A stretch of DNA of 11,884 bases from Panacagrimonas sp041635265 (GTDB taxonomy: Bacteria > Pseudomonadota > Gammaproteobacteria > Nevskiales > Nevskiaceae). The DNA lies in contig JBFJJV010000092.1 of the NCBI GenBank assembly GCA_041635265.1, positions 1 to 11,884 of the forward strand, in the 5' to 3' direction. Positions within the stretch are counted from its first letter, which is position 1, and every line of letters begins with the position of its first letter. The notes under the pieces are model-generated. The model was not told the origin of the DNA. It saw only the letters and a program-made list of their open reading frames with translations, and ran no database searches. Position numbers and translations under genes: made by a program. Positions 1 to 5,463 of this stretch are shown piece after piece.

Positions 1-994
1 GAGACTGCCCGGTCCAGCGACTGAAGGCGCGGGTAAACGCACTTTGTTCGGAATAGCCCAGGAGGAGGGAAACTTCAGCAATGCTGATGCCCGGTGTCAG
101 CAGATAGTCTTCTGCGAGTCGACGAAGTGTGTCGTCTCTGAAGACACGAAAGTTTTGGGCGCAGGGCTCGAGCCGACGATGCAGGGTGCGCGGCGACAGT
201 TTCAATCTCTGTGCGACCCGTTCGAGTGTCACCGAGCCTTCACGCGACAGAGCCGACACCGCTTGCCGCACGGCTTGCTCTAGATCGCCGCTGACAGGCA
301 AGGCGCCGAGCAGCATCTGAGCCTGTTGTTCGAGCATGGCCAGCAGAGCAGGATCGGGCTGTCGCAGTGGCAGTCCCAGGTCGCTCAGTGAAATGGATAC
401 CTGAGTCGCTTCTTGCTCGAATGTCACATCACAGCCGAAGTAGTCTTTATACGGCTGCTTATTTCGCGGTGGCGCATTGACGAAATGCACCTGCTCAATG
501 GATATACGGGTGCCGCTAATGTCGCGCGCAAACTGGACCAGCGCGGTGATCGCAGTTTCATCGACCAGGCGGCCCGGCCGGCCGGCTTCGGTGCCCCACT
601 GCAAGGTGATGCGATGCGTGTCGCTATGCATCTGCATGGGGCTGACGTCGTAGACCAGTCGCTGATATTGGTGCAGTCGCATCAGGGCAGCGCCAAGATT
701 TCCGCACGCCAGTAGTACATAGCCCATGAGGCCAAAGTGGCGCGGCGAAATACGCTGTCCCAGGCTCAGGCCGAGGTCCGGATCGCCCAGATGTGCGGCA
801 GCAATTTCCAATAGCTCGCGCCAGCGCCTGAGTGGAAAACGACCGCTATGGCGCCCGCATATTTCCGGGGCTTTTTCTCCAAGTAATTGTTCTGAATCAA
901 TATCAAGGCTCTGTAAATACTCGAAGAGCAGCCGCACATAGCTCAGAGGCACTTCGCCCCCAGCGGCAATATCCGATGTTTTCCTGCCTGTCAT
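1..994 (-). CDS. AraC-family transcriptional regulator with arabinose_bd-type N-terminal domain (C-terminus cut by window edge)
   Basis: I translated the minus strand from the ATG at 994. It stays open for 331 codons to the window edge. Residues about 20-215 fit the N-terminal 'arabinose_bd' sensory domain found in OruR-like AraC regulators. Residues about 250-331 form the paired helix-turn-helix DNA-binding domain. The first helix-turn-helix lies at about 255-273 (VTLERVAQRLKLSPRTLHRR). The second lies at about 303-322, with the family hallmark ISIAEVSLLLGYSEQSAFTRAF and then SRWTG. Only the last few residues should be missing, since family members are usually about 335-350 aa. No strong Shine-Dalgarno precedes the ATG, and an in-frame TTG lies about 15 nt upstream. 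The gene is divergent from the hydroxylase gene at 1086, and a pair of 21-bp-spaced repeats lies immediately upstream of its start. It probably controls that gene and itself. The effector is not known; a lipid or alcohol-type ligand is a guess from the neighbour. Confidence 0.93.
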   Translation of the reverse strand, partial: MTGRKTSDIAAGGEVPLSYVRLLFEYLQSLDIDSEQLLGEKAPEICGRHSGRFPLRRWRELLEIAAAHLGDPDLGLSLGQRISPRHFGLMGYVLLACGNLGAALMRLHQYQRLVYDVSPMQMHSDTHRITLQWGTEAGRPGRLVDETAITALVQFARDISGTRISIEQVHFVNAPPRNKQPYKDYFGCDVTFEQEATQVSISLSDLGLPLRQPDPALLAMLEQQAQMLLGALPVSGDLEQAVRQAVSALSREGSVTLERVAQRLKLSPRTLHRRLEPCAQNFRVFRDDTLRRLAEDYLLTPGISIAEVSLLLGYSEQSAFTRAFSRWTGQS

Positions 995-1030
995 GGCGAG
1001 AAGTGTCAAAAACCGGGCGAGGGCGGTCAA
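995..1030. promoter_or_regulatory. Candidate AraC-family operator: two GGCGAG-N4-GTCAA direct repeats, 21-bp period
   Basis: GGCGAG-aagt-GTCAA at 995-1009 recurs as GGCGAG-ggcg-GTCAA at 1016-1030. Eleven of 15 positions are identical and the four differing bases all fall in the central spacer. AraC-type activators bind head-to-tail half-sites in which two short conserved blocks sit one helical turn apart, and adjacent sites are typically spaced two turns (21 bp) apart, as at araI. The pair begins at the base next to the regulator's start codon and ends 55 nt before the hydroxylase start at 1086. It could therefore activate rightward transcription and repress the regulator. Only poor -35/-10-like sequence follows (about 1033-1060), which is common at activator-dependent promoters. 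Binding is inferred. Confidence 0.55.
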
Positions 1031-1085
1031 GCTTTCATTCGGCGGAGGCCTCAGTCTACGCTGACATCAATCAGGAGTGGACGCG

Positions 1086-2036
1086 GTGGAAACTCTTTTC
1101 TCTGTAGAGGCATGGACGCAATGGCTGGGCCCCAACGTGGACTGGAAGCAGGTTCTGCTGATTGGCATGTCGCCGATATTTGTCATCGCCTTTCTGATCG
1201 AATGGCGGGTGATGACGGCGCGTGGAAAACGCGAACAGTTTCACTTCAAGGACATCGTGGCCAATCTGTCCTTGGGCGCGAGTTATCAGGTGTTTGAATT
1301 GCTCGCCCACGTTTTGGTCACGGGTGTCGCCACGGCCTGGATTTATCAGCACCGGCTGTTTGACCTGCCCGTCAATGGATGGACCGTGATTCCCATCTTC
1401 ATCGGGGTTGAGTTCTGCTATTACTGGTTTCACCGCAGCAGCCACCGCGTGCGCTGGTTCTGGACCGCCCATGTCGTGCATCACAGCAGCGAGCGGATGA
1501 ACTTCACCACAGCCATGCGTCAAAGCCTGCTCTATTCGATCACCGGTTGGTGGTTATTCTTCTGCCCTCTGATTGTCCTCGGCGTTCCTCCGGCGGTGGT
1601 ATTTTTTCTCTATGCCGTTGATCTGAGCTTTCAGTATTTTGTGCACACTGAGTCCATCGGAAAGTTGCCGCGTTGGTATGAGTATGTGTTTGATACCCCC
1701 TCAAACCACCGCGTGCATCACGGCCGCAACCCGAAATATATTGACAAGAACTATGGCGGCGTCATCATCCTGTTTGATCGCTGGTTCGGCACCTATCAGG
1801 AAGAGGAAGAACAGGTCGAATACGGCATCGCCACGCGCCAGCCGCACAGCTACAATTTTCTGTGGCTCAACGTGCACGAGTTTGTAGACATGTGGCGAGA
1901 TGTATTCCGTCCAGGCCCTTTAAAACAGCGCCTGTGGCATATCTTTATGCCGCCACAATGGACGCGCCCTGGTGAAGCGAATGCGCAGCTGATGGTCGGG
2001 CAGGCATCTGCAAGCGAGGTTTTGCCTCCGCGGTAG
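1086..2036 (+). CDS. Membrane di-iron hydroxylase, fatty acid hydroxylase/sterol desaturase superfamily (alkylglycerol monooxygenase-like)
   Basis: This is an integral membrane oxygenase with the three histidine clusters that bind a di-iron centre. Counted from the GTG at 1086 they are HRSSH (about 116-120), HVVHH (129-133) and HRVHHG (198-203), plus a lone His in YFVHTE (about 177). Hydrophobic segments lie at about 22-38, 65-85, 98-115 and 145-178. The stretches HHSSERMNFTTAMRQS and NHRVHHGRNPKYIDKNYGG closely follow the pattern of animal alkylglycerol monooxygenase (AGMO/TMEM195), which cleaves ether lipids. The bacterial substrate is unknown and could be an ether lipid, fatty acid, alcohol or sterol-like molecule. 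An in-frame GTG also exists at 1077, but AGGAG at 1073-1077 overlaps it and sits 8 nt before the GTG at 1086, so 1086 is preferred (316 aa; 319 aa from 1077). The gene is divergent from the AraC gene and probably under its control. Confidence 0.92.
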   Translation: METLFSVEAWTQWLGPNVDWKQVLLIGMSPIFVIAFLIEWRVMTARGKREQFHFKDIVANLSLGASYQVFELLAHVLVTGVATAWIYQHRLFDLPVNGWTVIPIFIGVEFCYYWFHRSSHRVRWFWTAHVVHHSSERMNFTTAMRQSLLYSITGWWLFFCPLIVLGVPPAVVFFLYAVDLSFQYFVHTESIGKLPRWYEYVFDTPSNHRVHHGRNPKYIDKNYGGVIILFDRWFGTYQEEEEQVEYGIATRQPHSYNFLWLNVHEFVDMWRDVFRPGPLKQRLWHIFMPPQWTRPGEANAQLMVGQASASEVLPPR

Positions 2037-2173
2037 TCGGTGGATTTGCCAGATCCCCGGTGTGAGCAAGCGTGGTGCATTTATCCAGCAGAGGGGCTCG
2101 CGCTATCCCATCCTTCGCGCGGGGCAAATACAAATAACGGAAGAGAAGAGTGCAAGGCTTTCCGATTCGGCGC

Positions 2174-2213
2174 ACGCCCCCGGGGCGTCTGAAAGTGCGA
2201 CAATTGTTATGAA
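2174..2213 (+). promoter_or_regulatory. Candidate operator and extended -10 promoter of the haloalkane dehalogenase gene
   Basis: The 231-bp gap between the hydroxylase stop and the dehalogenase start holds no gene. Near its end is a perfect 15-bp palindrome, ACGCCCCCGGGGCGT (2174-2188), which is seven complementary pairs around one central base. Eighteen to twenty bases on is TGTTATGAA (2205-2213), an extended -10-like element, preceded by a second small palindrome, ACAATTGT (2200-2207). No T-run follows the GC-rich palindrome, so it is not a typical terminator. It occupies roughly the -35 position, where a repressor or activator dimer could act. The -35 box itself is poor. The promoter and operator roles are inferred from layout only. 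Confidence 0.35.
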
Positions 2214-2267
2214 TATGCGTACGTGGCATCAGGGCGCATCACAATGAAACTTTCAGGAGAGAGAATT

Positions 2268-3155
2268 ATGACGGTCAATATCAGCCATGAATTTGATTAC
2301 GCGCCCAATTTCATCGAGGTGTTGGGCTCGAAGCTGCATTACATTGAGTCAGGCTCAGCCGATGGCCCGGTTGTTCTGTTTCTTCACGGCAACCCGACGT
2401 CCTCCTATCTCTGGCGGAATATCATTCCTCACGTGGCAAAGAAGGGCGCGCGATGCATCGCTCCAGATCTCATCGGCTTCGGTAAATCCGACAAGCCGGA
2501 TATTGCATACACCTTTGCCGATCATGTCCGCTACATCGATGCCTTCATCGATGCCATGGGATTTGAAGGAAAAATCACGCTGGTCATTCATGACTGGGGC
2601 TCGGCCATTGGGCTTAATTGGGCGCGCCGCCACGAAGATCGGGTCCAGGGCATCGCCATGATGGAATTCATATCACCGGTGAAATCATGGAAGGATTGGC
2701 CTGAATCCATCACCCCGGTGTTTGAAGGGTTTCGCAGCCCGGGAGTCGGGGAGGAAATGGTTATTGAACAAAACATGTTCATTGAGCAGGTGTTGCCGGG
2801 CGCGGTTGCCCGCGGGCTAACTGAGGCCGAGATGGCGCACTACCGTGCCCCCTTCCTGGACAAGAAAACACGCAAGCCGATGCTGGTATTTCCCCGCCAG
2901 ATCCCGATCGAAGGCGAGCCCGCTGATGTCACGGAGGCGGCGCAGAAATACATGCAGTGGCTGGACGTGACGCCTGTTCCGAAGCTGCTGTTCTGGGCGA
3001 CGCCGGGCATTCTGGTCTCACCCGAAATGGCAGCGCGACACGCCAAAGTGATGCCGAATCTGCAAGCGATCGATATTGGCCCCGGAGCTCACTACCTGCA
3101 GGAAGATGCGCCTGACCTGATTGGAGAATCTATTGCGCAGTGGATGCCTGGATGA
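2268..3155 (+). CDS. dhaA: Haloalkane dehalogenase, HLD-II (DhaA/LinB-like) alpha/beta hydrolase
   Basis: The enzyme hydrolyses carbon-halogen bonds of haloalkanes to alcohol, halide and a proton. It is a soluble cytoplasmic alpha/beta-hydrolase. From the ATG at 2268 it is 295 aa, matching the family's usual 290-310. The whole catalytic pentad is visible: nucleophile Asp109 in VIHDWGS, acid Glu133 in MMEFI, base His275 in GAHYLQED, and halide-stabilising Asn42 (HGNPTSSYLWRN) and Trp110. This arrangement (acid after strand 6, Asn plus Trp) is that of subfamily HLD-II, and many blocks read almost like Rhodococcus DhaA (IAPDLIGFGKSDKPD, PVPKLLFW, DIGPG.HYLQED). Renilla luciferase-type relatives share the residues but match less well. 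AGGAG at 2255-2259 lies 8 nt before the ATG; in-frame starts at 2223 (GTG) and 2244 (ATG) lack such a site. No dehydrogenase or transporter for a haloalkane pathway is adjacent, so the natural substrate is open. Confidence 0.95.
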   Translation: MTVNISHEFDYAPNFIEVLGSKLHYIESGSADGPVVLFLHGNPTSSYLWRNIIPHVAKKGARCIAPDLIGFGKSDKPDIAYTFADHVRYIDAFIDAMGFEGKITLVIHDWGSAIGLNWARRHEDRVQGIAMMEFISPVKSWKDWPESITPVFEGFRSPGVGEEMVIEQNMFIEQVLPGAVARGLTEAEMAHYRAPFLDKKTRKPMLVFPRQIPIEGEPADVTEAAQKYMQWLDVTPVPKLLFWATPGILVSPEMAARHAKVMPNLQAIDIGPGAHYLQEDAPDLIGESIAQWMPG

Positions 3156-3250
3156 GCACAGGGAGCGGGATTCAAATGTGAATTCGAATCTGAGCAAACA
3201 GGATGTGGGCCCTGGGCGATAATAGAGCACCTGATGATGTGGTCTGTCCG

Positions 3251-3490
3251 ATGAATTCTGAGCCTGAGACCGAAACGCCTGAGCAGAAACCCAAGACGCT
3301 TAACGCGCTACAGATTATCGCTGCTGTGCTTTCGGCAGCGGGCGGCGTCCGTGGTGTCAGCAAGCGCGGCAGCAGCATCGGCGACGCCAGCACCGGCGCC
3401 ATACTGACCGCCGTCCTGATTTTTTGCGCATTCCTTGGGCTCGGACTCTACGCTTTTGTGTCTGCCATCAAGTCTGCAGCAGGAAGTTGA
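3251..3490 (+). CDS. Small single-helix membrane protein, possibly DUF2970-like
   Basis: This is a 79-residue protein if it starts at the ATG at 3251. In-frame GTG (3239) and ATG (3203) starts would add 4 or 16 residues, and none has a clear Shine-Dalgarno, so the start is uncertain. The N-terminus (1-16) is acidic and polar, with repeated Glu/Pro/Thr. A block at 17-46 (LNALQIIAAVLSAAGGVRGVSKR...) is followed by one hydrophobic helix at about 48-70. The order 'short helix, SVLAA-GV-like turn, basic residues, then one membrane helix' resembles DUF2970, a family of short proteobacterial inner-membrane proteins of unknown function, but I judge this from memory of the pattern and the match is loose. 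It stands alone, 95 nt after the dehalogenase stop. A GATAAT at 3218-3223 could be its -10 box. Confidence 0.55.
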   Translation: MNSEPETETPEQKPKTLNALQIIAAVLSAAGGVRGVSKRGSSIGDASTGAILTAVLIFCAFLGLGLYAFVSAIKSAAGS

Positions 3491-3745
3491 GGGTTTTGTG
3501 GTCGCTTTGGGCCGGTGGACCCGGTGAACTAGAGGGCGATAGAGTGAGTCCTCGGTGAAGTTGCTCAGACGCCTCCGACTGGGCTGACGTTCCGGCATGT
3601 CTGGATTGTTTGTTGACCGCGCGCAATTCGAGTCGCTGGAGATTCGGACGGCCGTGCCCGGCGCAAGCGGCACCCATGCCCCAGCATCGCGCGCAGCAAA
3701 ATTCGACGACGGTTAGCATAGCGGCCCTTCAATCAAATCATCTGA
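3491..3745. other. 255-bp spacer with no recognisable feature
   Basis: Nothing convincing was found between the small membrane protein and the exported protein. There is no strong hairpin with a T-run, no tRNA-like fold and no repeat. The only open frames are antisense or out-of-frame, with compositions unlike a real protein (many Cys/Arg/Ser). The promoter of the gene at 3746 should lie here, but no good -35/-10 pair was seen; TAGCAT at 3714-3719 is the best -10-like match. Confidence 0.5.
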
Positions 3746-4516
3746 ATGCAGTTCTCGATGCGGTCACCCTTGAAATGGTGCGGGCTGTTGCTTGTCCTGA
3801 TTATTTGCGGTCGTGCGGAAGCCGCCGACGATGCGCGCCGCTTTTACGGCTATGCATTTGATGTTAAAGGGGAAAAATATTTATATACCGAGGTGCACGA
3901 GCAAAAATTCGAAGGCGATAAATGGGTCGGTGGCAGCATTTCCTACTTCGCGCCTGACGGCTCCAAGCTCGGTCAGAAAACACTGGATTTCTCAGTAGAC
4001 CCCTTTATCCCCCTATATGAACACACGCTGCCCGCAAGGGAATATCGGGAAGGGATCATAAAAATTGAGGGCAATACGGTGCTGATGAGCAAGACCTCAG
4101 GTGGTCAGACCAGGACCAAGGCCATCAAGAAAAAAAATGCCGCCATCAGCGGCGATTCCGGGTTTCACAATTTCATTCGTGCTCACTTCAAGCCACTGAT
4201 GGCAGGTGAAACGGTTCACTTCACTTTAATTGCCGCAGGCAAACTAGATACTTTCAAATTCCGCGCCAAAAGGATCGAAGGTAGCAGTTTTGAGGGCAGG
4301 AAAATGGTGCGGTTTTTGGTCGAGCCCAACTCACTGTTGCGGCTGCTTGCGCCTGAATTAATCGTCACATATGACCCGGATACTGAGAAACTGGTGCGAT
4401 ACGAGGGGCCCAACAACGTGATCGATCCAGAGGCGGATAATGCCTACAACACGCGCATTTCCTATTTTTCCGAGCCGCCAGCGGGCGCGCCCGAAAATCT
4501 TCCACCTCTACAATAA
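3746..4516 (+). CDS. Exported protein of unknown function with Sec signal peptide
   Basis: I do not recognise this family. The 256-residue product begins with a classical signal peptide: a basic n-region (MRSPLK), a hydrophobic core (CGLLLVLIICG) and a probable signal peptidase I site after AEA (about residue 26). There is no lipobox cysteine at a suitable place, so the mature protein of about 230 aa is likely periplasmic. It is rich in beta-type alternation and aromatic residues (FYGYAFDVKGEKYLYTEVHEQ, VGGSISYFAPDGSKLG), with a conserved-looking FIRAHFKPLMAGETVHFTLIAAGKLDTFKFRAKRIEG segment at about 144-182. This gives the impression of a beta-rich lipid- or ligand-binding fold, similar in style to DUF3108 proteins; that is impression, not a match. 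An alternative start is the ATG at 3758, which keeps the signal peptide; neither start has a clear Shine-Dalgarno. Only 22 nt separate its stop from purU, so the two may be co-transcribed. Confidence 0.8.
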   Translation: MQFSMRSPLKWCGLLLVLIICGRAEAADDARRFYGYAFDVKGEKYLYTEVHEQKFEGDKWVGGSISYFAPDGSKLGQKTLDFSVDPFIPLYEHTLPAREYREGIIKIEGNTVLMSKTSGGQTRTKAIKKKNAAISGDSGFHNFIRAHFKPLMAGETVHFTLIAAGKLDTFKFRAKRIEGSSFEGRKMVRFLVEPNSLLRLLAPELIVTYDPDTEKLVRYEGPNNVIDPEADNAYNTRISYFSEPPAGAPENLPPLQ

Positions 4517-4538
4517 TTTCAATCTGCGGGAGTAAGGC

Positions 4539-5411
4539 TTGGAAAAATCAGCGCTGGAAACCACGGCTAGATTGCTGGTCAGCTGTCCTGATCAGCCGGG
4601 CATTGTTGCGGCTGTCACCCAGTTTCTGCACCAGCACGGGGCCAATATCACCGATCTGGATCAGCACTCGAGCGATCCCTCGGGAGGGCGTTTCTTTCTG
4701 CGGCTGGAATTCCAGACGCCCGATCTGGATCTGTCCAGCAAGGCCATGATCAAGGCCTTTGGCACCGCCGTTGCCGAGCGATACAACATGGAATGGCGCA
4801 TGTCCTTTGCAGCGCACCGTCCGCGAATGATGATTCTGGTCTCTCGCCATGACCACGCGCTGCTGGAACTCCTGTGGCGCTGGTCACGCGGTGAACTTCG
4901 GGTGGAGATCCCTGCCGTAATTTCCAACCATCCTGATTTGCGCGAGGCGGTCGAAGGTTTCGGCGTGCGTTTCGAGCACGTGCCATTCACTGCAGAGAGT
5001 CAAGAAGCGGCCGAGAGCAAAATGCGCGCCCTATGCCAGGGTCAAGCTGATTTTCTGGTGCTCGCCCGCTATATGCGCATTCTGTCAGCTGATTTCGTCA
5101 GCCAGTTTCCCAATCGAATCATTAACATTCACCATTCGTTCCTGCCTGCCTTCGTCGGTGCTGATCCCTACCAGCAGGCCTACACCAAGGGCGTCAAGAT
5201 CATCGGTGCCACCGCGCACTACGTCACCGCGGATCTGGACCAGGGGCCGATCATTGAGCAGGACGTTGCCCGTGTCTCGCACCGACTCTCGGTGGAGGAA
5301 CTCAAGCGCCTGGGGCGGGATCTCGAGCGCCAGGTCCTTGCGCGGGCGGTCAGGGCCCAGGTCGAGGATCGTATTCTTCTGGATGGCAGCAAGACGGTGG
5401 TGTTCGCCTGA
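4539..5411 (+). CDS. purU: Formyltetrahydrofolate deformylase PurU
   Basis: The enzyme hydrolyses 10-formyltetrahydrofolate to formate and tetrahydrofolate. It balances the one-carbon pool and can supply formate to PurT in purine synthesis. The protein has 290 aa, near the usual 280-290. An N-terminal ACT-type regulatory domain spans about 8-85 (LLVSCPDQPGIVAAVTQFL, GANITDLDQHSS). The formyltransferase-fold catalytic domain follows (about 95-290). It has the ISNHPD loop (Asn130), the NIHHSFLPAF motif (Asn196, His198) and the DLDQGPIIEQD motif (Asp234), which match the Asn/His/Asp catalytic residues of PurN-type enzymes. The start is TTG at 4539, backed by GGGAG at 4528-4532 with a 6-nt spacer; no nearby in-frame ATG fits the ACT domain. 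The gene lies 22 nt after the exported protein and is followed by a probable new promoter for the capsule genes. Confidence 0.97.
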   Translation: MEKSALETTARLLVSCPDQPGIVAAVTQFLHQHGANITDLDQHSSDPSGGRFFLRLEFQTPDLDLSSKAMIKAFGTAVAERYNMEWRMSFAAHRPRMMILVSRHDHALLELLWRWSRGELRVEIPAVISNHPDLREAVEGFGVRFEHVPFTAESQEAAESKMRALCQGQADFLVLARYMRILSADFVSQFPNRIINIHHSFLPAFVGADPYQQAYTKGVKIIGATAHYVTADLDQGPIIEQDVARVSHRLSVEELKRLGRDLERQVLARAVRAQVEDRILLDGSKTVVFA

Positions 5412-5412
5412 G

Positions 5413-5421
5413 TGTCATAAT
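5413..5421 (+). promoter_or_regulatory. Candidate extended -10 element for the capsule operon
   Basis: TGTCATAAT (5413-5421) lies directly after the purU stop and 42 nt before the first capsule-operon ATG. CATAAT matches five of six bases of TATAAT and is preceded by TGN, the extended -10 signature that can compensate for a poor -35. The -35 side (about 5391-5396, AAGACG) matches weakly and is 19 bp away. Transcription could also read through from purU. Confidence 0.35.
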
Positions 5422-5463
5422 TAGCGGCTGCGCTCCATTTTCCCCCTTCGTGTAAGCAGATTT

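Noticed and set aside
1071..1523. 150-codon antisense frame over the hydroxylase gene
   Set aside because: It covers the conserved His-cluster coding region of the real gene, and its translation is rich in His/Pro/Gly without any recognisable pattern.
3168..3190. AT-rich inverted repeat GATTC...GAATC after the dehalogenase stop
   Set aside because: The best stem is 5-6 bp, AT-rich and not followed by a T-run; chance is a sufficient explanation.
3308..3719. Minus-strand open frames covering the 3491-3745 spacer and the small membrane gene
   Set aside because: The products are rich in Ser, Arg and Cys without domain-like pattern, and they overlap each other in different frames; kept as spacer.
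5423..5440. Possible terminator after purU: AGCG-GCTG-CGCT followed by CCATTTT
   Set aside because: The stem is only 4 bp and the T-run is short and interrupted; too weak to call.
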